Assembly (NCBI GenBank): GCA_013152545.1
Contig: JAADGF010000116.1
Coordinates: 124,001-188,000, forward strand
DNA length: 64,000 bases
Source of the DNA: Gammaproteobacteria bacterium
GTDB taxonomy: Bacteria; Pseudomonadota; Gammaproteobacteria; SZUA-152
Direction: 5' to 3'
In this document: positions 54,301 through 63,281 of the stretch, piece after piece
Layout: each line of letters starts with the position of its first letter
How positions within the stretch are numbered: the stretch's first letter is position 1
The notes under the pieces: generated by a model
Seen by the model: only the letters and a program-made list of their open reading frames with translations
Databases searched by the model: none
Told to the model about the DNA's origin: nothing
Translations under genes and position numbers: made by a program

Positions 54301-55690
54301 TGAGTGCGCGATAATATTCGTTCAAGCTGCGAACCGGCTTAGGTTCTGAAGCGTTATTATTGCCTAAACGAACACAAACATACTCTTCAATTCTTCTCGT
54401 TAACCGAAGTTTCGAATCTGCGCTGTTTTGATTGGCATCGCCGGATGAGTCGATTGGGTCAGTTAGCAAACTTGGTATTTCAAATACTTGATCAAATAAA
54501 CTTTCATACAGTGAATTTGCACTGCCTTTTTCCGAATAGTAGCTGTCAAGCGTCTCTCGCCCCGTAATAATAAAGAAGCGGGCATGCGCGGTGGTGATAA
54601 AATATTTAATTGAGCCGAATAAATCATTTATTCGATTCAGTTTTTCGCTTGAGTTTAATTTGCTATTCGCATTAGATGTTTTTCTGTCGCTTTCATTTTC
54701 ATATAAACTATGCTCTGACAGCTTATCGATTTCGTCGAATATAAAAATAATGTCTGCGCTTAAAAGGCTTGGCTTACGCAACGATTCAAGAATTTGAGTT
54801 AACTCGTATTCCACTTCGCGTGCTTGTAACGGTAGTGATTTTAATGTTCTGCTTTTGCCGACGCTAAACCAGCTTTTGCGGGCGCTGAATTGTTTTTGTT
54901 CCTCAATATTATATCGCATTCGAAGCACTAGCGTTTCGAGCCGTTCCAAGATCATGTTTTTATATCTTTTTCCTGAGCACCAGAGAGAGGTTGATAACAT
55001 AAAGACAAAAAAGATAAACATATAATAATAGGGTGGACTATTAAAAATATTTTTAGAGAGACTAAATAAACCGTGAGTTCCTAAATACAGGCTCAAGGTG
55101 GATAACTTGAAGTGGTGGGCGAACGGCAGTATCAGCAAAAGTAATGATGCAATAGCGGTAAGAACAAAAAAATAGGAAAATATTACATGACGTACTTCTA
55201 TATAACTACTCACTCTCTCATGCAGAATATTGGCAATGGTAAAGTAGATATCTTCTGGTGTTAGGCGTTTGTTTTCTCCGAGGTTGACCGGAATTCTTAT
55301 TACTTTTTTTGGTCTTGAAAAAAACAACTTTAAGTACATCGAAACTAAAAATTGCTGTATTTTTGTAACTACTGAGTGCGGGGTATGATCAGTTTCTTCG
55401 TTACTGTTCGGGTTTTGATACTGTTTTATCGTTCTATCGACTACACTGGTTTTTCCAACCCCCCGGTATCCTGCGATGAGGTAGCATCCCCTGCTGCTTT
55501 TAGTTTGATGCAGCAGTTTTACGAGCTTTTTAATGATTACTTCCCGGCCAACAAATAGGTCTGGCTCATGTTTCTTGTGGTGGTTTCGGGGTACATCCTT
55601 AAACTTAAAATGCATATTATGCAGGCAGATTGCAGCAGCCCTATGAGCAATGGATGGTGTTTCTTTATTTTCTTTAGCGCTAGGAGTCAT
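51395..55690 (-). CDS. Giant membrane-inserted P-loop ATPase with helical C-terminal region (KAP/STAND-like)
   Basis: This protein of 1431 residues matches no family I can name with certainty. An FVGRE motif (46-50) precedes Walker A GYRGVGKTS (74-82). Two membrane helices (about 169-191 and 221-238) then interrupt the ATPase domain before Walker B IIFIFDEIDKL (314-324) and a sensor-like FFIITGRE (372-379). Helices inserted between Walker A and B are the hallmark of KAP NTPases. From about residue 650 onward the protein is helical and TPR-like (for example YNKAAGIYTQANQVIEDVYL). Such ATPase-plus-helical-repeat proteins often sense ligands and then oligomerise, and some act in phage defence. 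The DNA seems more AT-rich than its neighbours. It is divergent from the FN3 lipoprotein gene with a gap of 330 bp. Confidence 0.7.
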   Translation of the reverse strand: MTPSAKENKETPSIAHRAAAICLHNMHFKFKDVPRNHHKKHEPDLFVGREVIIKKLVKLLHQTKSSRGCYLIAGYRGVGKTSVVDRTIKQYQNPNSNEETDHTPHSVVTKIQQFLVSMYLKLFFSRPKKVIRIPVNLGENKRLTPEDIYFTIANILHERVSSYIEVRHVIFSYFFVLTAIASLLLLILPFAHHFKLSTLSLYLGTHGLFSLSKNIFNSPPYYYMFIFFVFMLSTSLWCSGKRYKNMILERLETLVLRMRYNIEEQKQFSARKSWFSVGKSRTLKSLPLQAREVEYELTQILESLRKPSLLSADIIFIFDEIDKLSEHSLYENESDRKTSNANSKLNSSEKLNRINDLFGSIKYFITTAHARFFIITGRETLDSYYSEKGSANSLYESLFDQVFEIPSLLTDPIDSSGDANQNSADSKLRLTRRIEEYVCVRLGNNNASEPKPVRSLNEYYRALITKASNDQEKTKTARATVHVLRNFIYYLAFHSWGNPKRLAAIFANFTYPSKPDENLNPIAIHVNDDDNTEEKYWLYFSFDQQRSFILAGNIFTLFQHQLSREVSRIGDKLTVSALSSLQFILKLHPFGFTRESLFRMSEAINIHRAPELNVIVDDLLSHVFKSYIRRVRNGTYRYRFNEGFEQELRYITHVSDLESASYNFSLDAMNRVKNHFDNDLVIAKEQACNSIAIKAHITLGDMNAIEQSYNAASRHYSSAIGMLTSMIKNETGYLEKPGAARISPHALRWSEIELIMLYAEAMLKYGDLEEHRQNYNKAAGIYTQANQVIEDVYLNKSEKENNDDPVKSGDSKWDIIKQTYWANEFLSLKRSPSTISLPNGDQDSVDDTKKPPPILFHENDPRFYFRRANLSFYLGWSELNNAIIDYAKAIFYSRKMLSLPTEQLPNERRDYLEASALVAIVEATLTQKAVIFLENVASKDCQEENSDTASLYRFLKAELYEFIKTENFTPTNFKISNNQNSDEKKKRLHDYFKGQFEGPDNFTLVDFLEKAAQLYDDNNLYISSTLTNIKIISYLYMLLDCFTKEYFENSSKDFNKALLDSIFSTIDKATVNAIKSIGLARQVESSQFIKTLVIRDFKLESNQKNNDDNLLPQLFDLLDPNATHGAQAFPSEDEIFWQHSIWGNKLVSVLYWGDYIRSKIGHEYKSKFKNEFNPSTLPTLSIRSSILMRWVYARKLFSTEIDKKFYENTIQRAGQPAALSTLGKEFIDKLTCFDSEANTDTWVTAYKIARTLYFVLLDIRLISRKNLDLIFPIMTQVLYVYWRLLTYIIKVIVDNAAEKKDNGSSDDITSIRDASILVQSKFLDLERKYGGGETIAPSHFDFEYIAVKIQVLLKEAVSLVDQTSRIRTNILQQKYFAHDDHSDPEFRMDWTLANMIAPSAKCMLANVNQSYAKIKATLDTINESRNNSEKS

Positions 55691-56020
55691 ACTCTATTCT
55701 CGGCTATATGCGTCATTTATACTACAACGTTCGCCATTTGTTGCATTCATCGAGTGAGCAATAATCTTTCGATGATGTGTTTATACCACTGTTGTTTAAA
55801 AAAGCACCTTTACGCCTATTATTGGCTCGTATTGCTTACTACCCGCTTACTTCAGTCCATGCCAAGCCAAGGAACGTGGTAAGTCAAACATGTCTTTGTG
55901 CTTGGACTAAATAATGAATTGTGACACAATCTGGTTTACACTCTCGAACATTCCCGCCCACCGCTTCTTTTGGGCAACCTGCGTAACATCAGTTAATTAC
56001 AAGAATATGAGTTTAATCAA
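55691..56020. other. Divergent promoter region between the two giant genes
   Basis: 330 bp between oppositely oriented starts. No gene, hairpin or repeat that I can support. Confidence 0.4.
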
Positions 56021-59000
56021 ATGTCCATTTCTACGCTATTATTATCTGCGACTTTCTTACCGATAACAGTATCAATAACAGCGTTATTACAAAGTGCATC
56101 AATGTTCTGTTTTACACGACAGTTTGTTGTGATTTTCTCAACTTTTTTATTATTAACACCGTTGTTAACCGCGTGTGGTGATGCTGCTTCGCCCAACACA
56201 CTCACACCTAAAACCATCCCGCAAAGTATTACCGTGAATCCCGGCACACGGGTGATTGAGTTGGCCTGGGAAGGTGTTTCCGGCGCGTCGGGCTATACGG
56301 TGTATTGGTCCAACCAGGCAAATGTTTCAACGACCAATGGCATGGCTATTTCCACCGACGAACCGCATTTGATACACAGCAAATTGGCGAATAACATTAC
56401 TTATTATTACGTAGTGACCTCGCACACGCGCCGTGGAGAGAGTGCTGAATCTATCAAAGTCAGTGCTACGCCCCGGGTGGCACTGCCGGTCAAACCTGAT
56501 CAGGTGTTACTTCAGGCTGGCGATCAACGGGTCACACTCCGTTGGAAATCGGTTTTGGGCGCTAATAGTTACACCTTGTTCTGGAGCGATCAGGCAGGCG
56601 TAACCGATGGCGATAATCGCATCGACAACGTGGTTGCTCCCTTTGTGCACAGCGGCTTGGAAAATGGCAAAGCCTACTACTATGTGCTGGTTGCACAAAA
56701 CGAAGCAGGTGCCAGTACTGTCTCACCCGAATCAAGCGCCACGCCGCAAATGCCAGTTCCTCAAAGCCCCGTCATCACGCAAGCCACGCCCGGTTCAGGC
56801 AAGGTCACCTTGGTTTGGGATGAGGTGAGTAACGGCACACACTATGATTTATTTTGGAATACCCGCGGTGATGTCAGCGAAAGTGATGCTTTTGTCAATC
56901 GGGTGACCAGTCCCTATACTCATGCACCGTTAACCGATGGCGGCACCTATTATTATCGGCTAAGGTCACGCAACGTGGCTGGTGTCAGTCCACTGTCCAA
57001 TACCGCCGAAGTACAACCGCCGGATACGATCAACATAACCACGCCCGGCGCTGCGCCTGCGAGCCCCACCAAGGTCACAGTCAGTCTGCAAAGTGGACAA
57101 CTGACCATAAATTGGGCGCCTGTGGATGAAGCCATCAGTTACAACCTCTACTGGCGCCGTGGCGAGAGCGGGGGTGTCTCGCGCGCGGATAACCGAATCG
57201 CTAACATACAAGCGCCCTATAGCCATATCCGCCTGAATAACGGGGTTAACTATTATTACCGGGTCAGTGCTGTTAATGATCAGGGCGAAAGCACATTGTC
57301 CAGCGAAGTGCAGGGTATTCCGCAAGTAATCGTGCCTGGGGTACCGGCAGGGCTGCGCGCACTGAGCGGTGATGAATGGATAGCCGTACGCTGGAATGTC
57401 GTGGAAGGGGCCACCAGCTACAACTTATATATTAATGACCAAGTGATTGCCAACGTCAGTTCGCCGTACCGAATTAACAATCTTACCAACGGCACCGTTT
57501 ACAGCATCGAATTGCAGGCACAGAGCGCGAAGGGCTTAAGTGATCGCTCAGACGGCATAAAAGCCATACCACAGGAGCCTGCTCCTAATGCGCCCCGGCA
57601 GGTCGCCGCGATTCCCGGTAATGGCCGGGTTACTGTGCAGTGGCATGCCGCCAACCCCCAGAACCCCAGCGATGCAGACGAGGCCATCACTGCCTATTAC
57701 GTCTATTATCATTCCCGCAGCGGCGTGAACCCCACCAACGGTACCTTAATCAGCGATGCCGGGATCACACAGGACGCCGAGGGTCGATGGCAACTGCAAC
57801 ACACCGCCATACAAAATGGACAACGCTATTATTATGTTGTCACGGCAAAAAACGCGGGCGGTGAAAGCCGTGCCTCCCGAGAAGTGTGGGCTTATCCACA
57901 GGTACCGGTTCCAAACGCGCCCAGCGGCTTATGGGTCGAGGCGGGTGACAATCAGGCTATTATTCATTTTACTGAAGCCAAAGGCGCCATTAACCCAGTC
58001 TACAATTTATACTGGCGCAAACGGTTGGACGATGGTACCCGCAGTGACCCATTTGTTATTTCCAACATTAAGCCCGACTTTAAGTTTAGCGACGGTGAAC
58101 ACACCAATGGTAATACTTATTATTTTCAGGTAAGCGCCTTTAATGACAGTGGTGAAAGTGAATTATCCGCCCAAGCCAGTGCCTCCCCGCAAATACCGCC
58201 ACCCGAGCGGTCACCCGGCAATGCGCGGGCGCTAGCCCAGGATGGGCACGTTATTTTGATTTGGCAAACGGTCACTAATGCAAGCGCTTATGCCATTTAT
58301 TGGTCCACCGAACCCACGCTTGATCCCCGCGTCAGTACACGCATCAGCAGCGCAGCAACGCAACCAGGCTATCGGCATGAGCAACTTCACAATGGCCAAG
58401 TGTATTATTACCAGGTTGCGGCAGTCAATGCTGGCGGTGAAGGCCCACTGTCGGAAATGTTAATTGCCAAACCGCAAGTAAACCCACCCACCATGCCCAG
58501 CGAATTCAGCGTCATTCCTGGTAACGGGGAAGTGATTGTCAATTGGCGCGAAAACCCAGCCGCTTCCAGCCATATTCTTTATTGGTCCATCGATGAAGAC
58601 AGCCCTTTCGAGCAATGGGCGCGATTATCCGGCCTGCAATCGGGTGACACTGTTTCAGGACTGAGCAATGGGCAGCGCTATTATTATCAATTGGTGGCGG
58701 TTAATCCCGGTGGCTTGAGTGATCCAACAGAAATTGTCAGTGCAATCCCCGAAGCCCCCGCACCGGCGAGTCCAAGCGGACTATCCGCTGCGGCAGGTGA
58801 TGGACAGGTAAGCCTTAATTGGCATAGCGAACCCAATCTCAGTTATGCACTCCACTGGAGTGACAAGCCCGACATAAGCCCCATCGACAGCGGTAATCAC
58901 ATCGCCAATGTAAAAGCAGCCTATGTTCATACTTCACTGAGCAACGGCACCACCTATCGGTATCAGCTCACCGCAACCAATAGTGGCGGTGAGAGCCTGG

Positions 59001-62000
59001 CCACTGTCGCAGTGATCGCTACGCCACAAGCGGCAGTATCCACCGCGCCACGGGCACTGAGCGCCGAAGGTGGGGATCAGCAAATTACCTTGCGTTGGTT
59101 TCCCGCAAAAGGGGCGCCCGCAAATGTGCAGTACACCCTGTATTGGAACAACGTCCCAGAACAAGGGATCAATGGTACCGCAATCTCCCATGTCACATCC
59201 CCCTATGTGCATACTGGCTTAAGCAACGGCCAGGCCTATTATTACGTCATAACGGCAACTGACACGGTAGAAAGCCCCGCGTCCAACCAGGCCATGGCGC
59301 AACCCCTCGGTGCATTGCCAGCAACACCCGCCAGTGTTTGGGTGATCGCCGGTGATACGCAAAACACCCTGCACTGGCAAGGCATCGCCAACGCCACCCG
59401 TTATGGCATCCACTGGTCACCACAAGCGGATTTAAGCCGCGATGTATCCCGTGTTAACGTCAATGCGCCAGTGACACAATATGAACACGTTAACCTTAAT
59501 AATAATCAAATCCTCTATTATCGTGTTACGGCGCATAATGATAATGGTGACAGCCAGCCATCAAAAATTGTCAGCGCGACACCACAACGTACCGGCAATC
59601 AGGCGCCACAAATACAGCAAGGTGCCCTGATCAACATCGCCATGGATGAAGACAGTACACCCATCCCCTTCGAGCTCACCTTAAATGCCACCGATACCGA
59701 TGGTGACAACCTCAGTTGGAGCCTTGCCGCAGATGCCCGTCAGGGCACTGCCATCGTGATAAGCAACGGCGATAGTGCTATGGTCAGCTACGATCCTGTG
59801 CCCAACTACAACGGCAACGACCGTTTCCAACTCCGGGTCAACGACGATCAGGGTGGTAGTGATAGCATCACCGTGAATGTCATCATAGCATCGCAAAACG
59901 ATGCCCCCAACTTCATCACCGTACCCAGTGATCAAACACACACCGAAGAGGAATCCATCAGCGTCGTAACCGCGTCAGCCATCGACACCGCCGATGGTGA
60001 TACCCTAATCTACACCGCCAGCGGATTGCCGCCAGGAATCAACATCGACCCCAATAGCGGGCAAATCAGCGGCACAATCAATGGCGGCGCAAACAACAGC
60101 CCTTATACGGTGACCCTCACCGCCGACGACCAAAGCGGTGCGGCAAATGCAAAAACCTCAACGACTTTCCAATGGACCATCAATCCTGCATTCTATACCA
60201 TCGGAGGAACCCTCAGCGGACTTATCAGCCAGGGCCTGGTGCTACAGTTAAACGGCAGCAATGACCTCGTGCTATCCAATAACGGCAGCTTTGCCTTTAA
60301 CACCCTGCTTGCTAACGGCAGTGCCTATACTGTGACCATCGCCAGCCAACCAAACAGCCAGTTGTGTCATATCAGTAATGGTGCCGAAACCGTGAGCCGA
60401 GCCAATGTCATTAATGTCAGCGTCAGCTGTGATCCGTTGCTGGCACCCAGTGCTAAAATTAGCTTTCCAACCCCCTCTGCGCTAACCGATGCAAGTACCT
60501 TAACCATCACAGGTACCGCCAGCGATACCGATCCCATCGTTGCAGTCAGGGTCAACGGCCTGCTGGCGGAAACCAACAATGGTTTCAACACCTGGCGGAT
60601 CGTTGTTCCCATTGAGTTGGGCACCACCACAATCACTGTGGCAACCGAAGACTTAGCGGGTAACGTGAATAATAATGCCGCTCAAACCACCGTCATCAAT
60701 AAGGGGGTATTGCTAGAAAGCCCCCAAGGCATTGCGCTGGATAGCAACAACAATCGGGCTTTGGTGACCGATACCAAGTCGGGAGCACTACTGGCCGTGG
60801 ACCTGGATACCGGTTTCCGCACCGTGCTGTCGGATGCCGCCACGGGTAGCGGGCCTGTATTCAGTCGGCCTATTGATATTGCGTTGGACAGCAACAACAA
60901 CCGTGTCCTTGTGATCAACAGCTCCACAACCATATTGTCGGTGGACCTGCCTACCGGTAACCGTATCGTACTATCAGATCCCAACTCGGGTTCTGGGCCT
61001 GTATTTGGAAGCCTCCGAAATATCGCGCTTGATGCTGCTAATAACCGGGCTCTGGTGACTGATCAGTCACTGAAAGCGGTCGTATCCGTGGACCTCTCCA
61101 GTGGTGATCGTTTAGTGCTGTCGGATGCAGCAACCGGTAGCGGTGCACAATTTGAGTTTCCTAATAGTATCGTACTCGACATTGCCAATAACCGCGCCCT
61201 GGTGGTCGATGGTACGCCGCTGGGCGTGCTTCTGGCTGTGAACCTGTCGAATGGTGACCGTACGGTATTATCAGGTCGCGGTATCGGCATCGGGCCTGCA
61301 TTAGGTAATGTCAGCGGTATCGTCCTTGACCGTGCCAATAACCGTGCCCTGATAAGCGATATTTCTCAGGACGCATTATTGGCGGTAGATCTCGCCAGTG
61401 GTCATCGCACCGTGATATCTAATGCCAAAACGGGTACAGGACCGGAATTAGTGAACACCAGAGGATTAGCGCTAGACAGCGCCAATAACCGCGTCATTGT
61501 GACTGTGACTGATGGTGCTCCAATTCGGACGGGGGGTGTTCTAATGGCCGTGGACTTGGCCAGCGGAAACCGTTCACGATTGTCCGATAATCGTATGGGT
61601 GCAGGACCATTAGCATTGGGTGATGAGTTTGGGGATATTGTGCTGGATAGCGCAAATAACCGTGCGTTGGTTACGGATGGCCGTGCAGTACTAACGGTGG
61701 ATTTAGCGACGGGTAATCGTAGGGTGTTGTCGGATGCTACTACAGGCAGTGGCCCTGGATTTAATTTCGTGACCGTAATGGTGTTGGATAGCACTAACAA
61801 CCGCGTCCTTGTGGCGACCGATACTAACCTAATAGCCGTGGACCTCGTTAGCGGCAGTCGTACAGTAGTCGGGGCTGGGTCTGACAGGATTATTGGTATG
61901 GCATTGGACAAGACGAACAACCGTGTGCTAGTAACTATTGCCGGTACTCTGAACCTAGAGGGTATAGACTTAACGAGCGGCGAAAGTACGCTGCTGTCGG

Positions 62001-62428
62001 GCAATGCGATTGGCACCGGGCCAGAAACTCTCAGCTATGACCTTGCATTGGATAGCGCGAATAACCGTGTATTGCTTGCCGCTCCGGGAGGCATACTTGC
62101 TGTAGATCTTACTACGGGTAATCGCACAATGTTGTCGGATGCGACTACTGGCACTGGGCCCCCATTAGTTACTATTCTCACGGGCATAGTGCTGGATAGT
62201 GTTAACAATCGCGTATTGGTGACCAACCTATTTAATTCGTTATTTGCTGTGGACCTGGTCAGCGGTGATCGCACTTTATTGTCGAGTCCCGTTGATGTTG
62301 TGCCGCTATTTTATCAATACGTTGATATTACACTGGACGAAGCCAACAATCTCTCTTTGCAACTCAATAGAAGCATCGTGAGCGCAACGGAATTAGGCAG
62401 TGGTGATCGGGTGATTGTATCGTGGTGA
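56021..62428 (+). CDS. Giant lipoprotein with twelve FN3 domains and a twelve-repeat propeller-like C-terminus
   Basis: This 2135-residue surface or periplasmic protein may start at residue 28 (ATG 56102), which leaves a normal lipoprotein signal with lipobox LLTAC; the upstream ATG at 56021 would give an unusually long leader. Twelve fibronectin type III domains of about 95 residues follow, each with a pattern like YTVYWS...YYYVV...SATPQ. Next come a cadherin-like domain (NDAPNF boundary) and a putative-Ig (He_PIG) domain (TASGLPPGINIDPNSGQISG), then two more beta domains. The last 570 residues are twelve repeats of about 45 residues with the core LDSANNRALVTD...AVDLASGNRTVLSD, NHL- or propeller-like. 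A role in adhesion or polymer binding is likely; no catalytic domain is seen. Confidence 0.85.
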   Translation: MSISTLLLSATFLPITVSITALLQSASMFCFTRQFVVIFSTFLLLTPLLTACGDAASPNTLTPKTIPQSITVNPGTRVIELAWEGVSGASGYTVYWSNQANVSTTNGMAISTDEPHLIHSKLANNITYYYVVTSHTRRGESAESIKVSATPRVALPVKPDQVLLQAGDQRVTLRWKSVLGANSYTLFWSDQAGVTDGDNRIDNVVAPFVHSGLENGKAYYYVLVAQNEAGASTVSPESSATPQMPVPQSPVITQATPGSGKVTLVWDEVSNGTHYDLFWNTRGDVSESDAFVNRVTSPYTHAPLTDGGTYYYRLRSRNVAGVSPLSNTAEVQPPDTINITTPGAAPASPTKVTVSLQSGQLTINWAPVDEAISYNLYWRRGESGGVSRADNRIANIQAPYSHIRLNNGVNYYYRVSAVNDQGESTLSSEVQGIPQVIVPGVPAGLRALSGDEWIAVRWNVVEGATSYNLYINDQVIANVSSPYRINNLTNGTVYSIELQAQSAKGLSDRSDGIKAIPQEPAPNAPRQVAAIPGNGRVTVQWHAANPQNPSDADEAITAYYVYYHSRSGVNPTNGTLISDAGITQDAEGRWQLQHTAIQNGQRYYYVVTAKNAGGESRASREVWAYPQVPVPNAPSGLWVEAGDNQAIIHFTEAKGAINPVYNLYWRKRLDDGTRSDPFVISNIKPDFKFSDGEHTNGNTYYFQVSAFNDSGESELSAQASASPQIPPPERSPGNARALAQDGHVILIWQTVTNASAYAIYWSTEPTLDPRVSTRISSAATQPGYRHEQLHNGQVYYYQVAAVNAGGEGPLSEMLIAKPQVNPPTMPSEFSVIPGNGEVIVNWRENPAASSHILYWSIDEDSPFEQWARLSGLQSGDTVSGLSNGQRYYYQLVAVNPGGLSDPTEIVSAIPEAPAPASPSGLSAAAGDGQVSLNWHSEPNLSYALHWSDKPDISPIDSGNHIANVKAAYVHTSLSNGTTYRYQLTATNSGGESLATVAVIATPQAAVSTAPRALSAEGGDQQITLRWFPAKGAPANVQYTLYWNNVPEQGINGTAISHVTSPYVHTGLSNGQAYYYVITATDTVESPASNQAMAQPLGALPATPASVWVIAGDTQNTLHWQGIANATRYGIHWSPQADLSRDVSRVNVNAPVTQYEHVNLNNNQILYYRVTAHNDNGDSQPSKIVSATPQRTGNQAPQIQQGALINIAMDEDSTPIPFELTLNATDTDGDNLSWSLAADARQGTAIVISNGDSAMVSYDPVPNYNGNDRFQLRVNDDQGGSDSITVNVIIASQNDAPNFITVPSDQTHTEEESISVVTASAIDTADGDTLIYTASGLPPGINIDPNSGQISGTINGGANNSPYTVTLTADDQSGAANAKTSTTFQWTINPAFYTIGGTLSGLISQGLVLQLNGSNDLVLSNNGSFAFNTLLANGSAYTVTIASQPNSQLCHISNGAETVSRANVINVSVSCDPLLAPSAKISFPTPSALTDASTLTITGTASDTDPIVAVRVNGLLAETNNGFNTWRIVVPIELGTTTITVATEDLAGNVNNNAAQTTVINKGVLLESPQGIALDSNNNRALVTDTKSGALLAVDLDTGFRTVLSDAATGSGPVFSRPIDIALDSNNNRVLVINSSTTILSVDLPTGNRIVLSDPNSGSGPVFGSLRNIALDAANNRALVTDQSLKAVVSVDLSSGDRLVLSDAATGSGAQFEFPNSIVLDIANNRALVVDGTPLGVLLAVNLSNGDRTVLSGRGIGIGPALGNVSGIVLDRANNRALISDISQDALLAVDLASGHRTVISNAKTGTGPELVNTRGLALDSANNRVIVTVTDGAPIRTGGVLMAVDLASGNRSRLSDNRMGAGPLALGDEFGDIVLDSANNRALVTDGRAVLTVDLATGNRRVLSDATTGSGPGFNFVTVMVLDSTNNRVLVATDTNLIAVDLVSGSRTVVGAGSDRIIGMALDKTNNRVLVTIAGTLNLEGIDLTSGESTLLSGNAIGTGPETLSYDLALDSANNRVLLAAPGGILAVDLTTGNRTMLSDATTGTGPPLVTILTGIVLDSVNNRVLVTNLFNSLFAVDLVSGDRTLLSSPVDVVPLFYQYVDITLDEANNLSLQLNRSIVSATELGSGDRVIVSW
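60718..62428 (+). repeat. Coding repeat array, twelve units of about 135 bp
   Basis: The 3' end of the giant lipoprotein gene consists of twelve diverged units, each encoding LD-x-x-NNR...VDL-x-x-G-x-R. The units differ enough that recent expansion is unlikely, except for close pairs around units 7 and 10. Some antisense frames stay open through the array because of its regular codon pattern. Confidence 0.85.
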
Positions 62429-62475
62429 TGCGATTCCTGTTTTTGCCTACAGATAGGGTTTATGATGCAACGACA

Positions 62476-62658
62476 CTAACCCGGACATTTAATATCATAT
62501 AAACTACCCCTATCCAGGCCGCAATCGTCGAGTAGCTGTAATGGGCTCGCGATTTGAGCCAACCCATCATGGCTAACATTCACGGCCCAAAGATCGCTCG
62601 GTTCCGGAGTTTTGGCGATACTTTCGCAGGCGATGTTCGAACACCCGGCCACCATCAA
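62476..62658 (-). CDS. Doubtful small open frame
   Basis: A 60-codon frame starting MMVAGCSNIACES and ending with two further Cys (DDCGLDRGSLYDIKCPG). The start resembles a very short lipoprotein signal, but there is no ribosome site or hydrophobic stretch. It may be a remnant of a larger gene. Listed only because the 62429-62706 gap holds nothing else. Confidence 0.15.
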   Translation of the reverse strand: MMVAGCSNIACESIAKTPEPSDLWAVNVSHDGLAQIASPLQLLDDCGLDRGSLYDIKCPG

Positions 62659-62706
62659 CGTTCGCCGATATCAATGAGCACATTATGACCGCCGTCAACG
62701 AACAAA

Positions 62707-63174
62707 TCAAAGATTAGGCTGAGTAGTGACGATTTTTGTTACCTTTTTTGACGCTAATTGAGTAGCCCTGCCTAAACCAAAGGGGGGCATGTTTTTATAA
62801 ACTGCTTTGAAAGTACCTGGTTTCGCCATGTAAACCTCGTGCCACAATCCCACATCGCCATCACGGCTAACAGTGGAATTAAACTCAAACCAGGCAGGAA
62901 AATGCGCAGCGCTTTTGTCGCGGGCATAGGTGATTAATTCGTCGTAGGAGCGCCAATACTGAATGGACAAACGAACCCGGCCTGACCAAATTTCATAACC
63001 CATACAACCAATATCCGGGTTAGTATCAAGTTCTTTATGGATTGCCTTAAAAGCCCGCTGAACCGATAACCATTTATGGATTTTCCAATATTTATTAATG
63101 CGAAATCCGATTATAAAGACAACGAATGGCTCCTGAATATCCGCTTCCAATCGTTGCATCTTGATTTCAGACAT
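62707..63174 (-). CDS. DUF4188 family protein
   Basis: This 155-residue protein starts at an ATG with GGGG 4 nt upstream. The pattern FVVFIIGFRINKYWKIHKWL, GCMGYEIWSGRVRLSIQYWR, then HFPAWFEFN and VGLWHEVYMAKPG fits the DUF4188 family, whose fold is related to dimeric alpha/beta-barrel proteins such as monooxygenases and haem-containing aldoxime dehydratases. No cofactor site is certain. It is a single gene between the giant lipoprotein and the cytochrome gene. Confidence 0.88.
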   Translation of the reverse strand: MSEIKMQRLEADIQEPFVVFIIGFRINKYWKIHKWLSVQRAFKAIHKELDTNPDIGCMGYEIWSGRVRLSIQYWRSYDELITYARDKSAAHFPAWFEFNSTVSRDGDVGLWHEVYMAKPGTFKAVYKNMPPFGLGRATQLASKKVTKIVTTQPNL

Positions 63175-63281
63175 ATAACCCCACTGTCATGTCAATTATC
63201 AGTAATATCAGTCACATTTGTAGACAGCATTATACACTGACACCAAAGTACACTGTAAAGTCAAAAAAACAAGCATGTTCC

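Noticed and set aside
60682..62274. Several long minus-strand open frames opposite the end of the giant lipoprotein gene
   Set aside because: They arise from the regular codon pattern of the sense-strand repeats, have low-complexity Ser/Thr/Arg-rich sequences and no ribosome sites.
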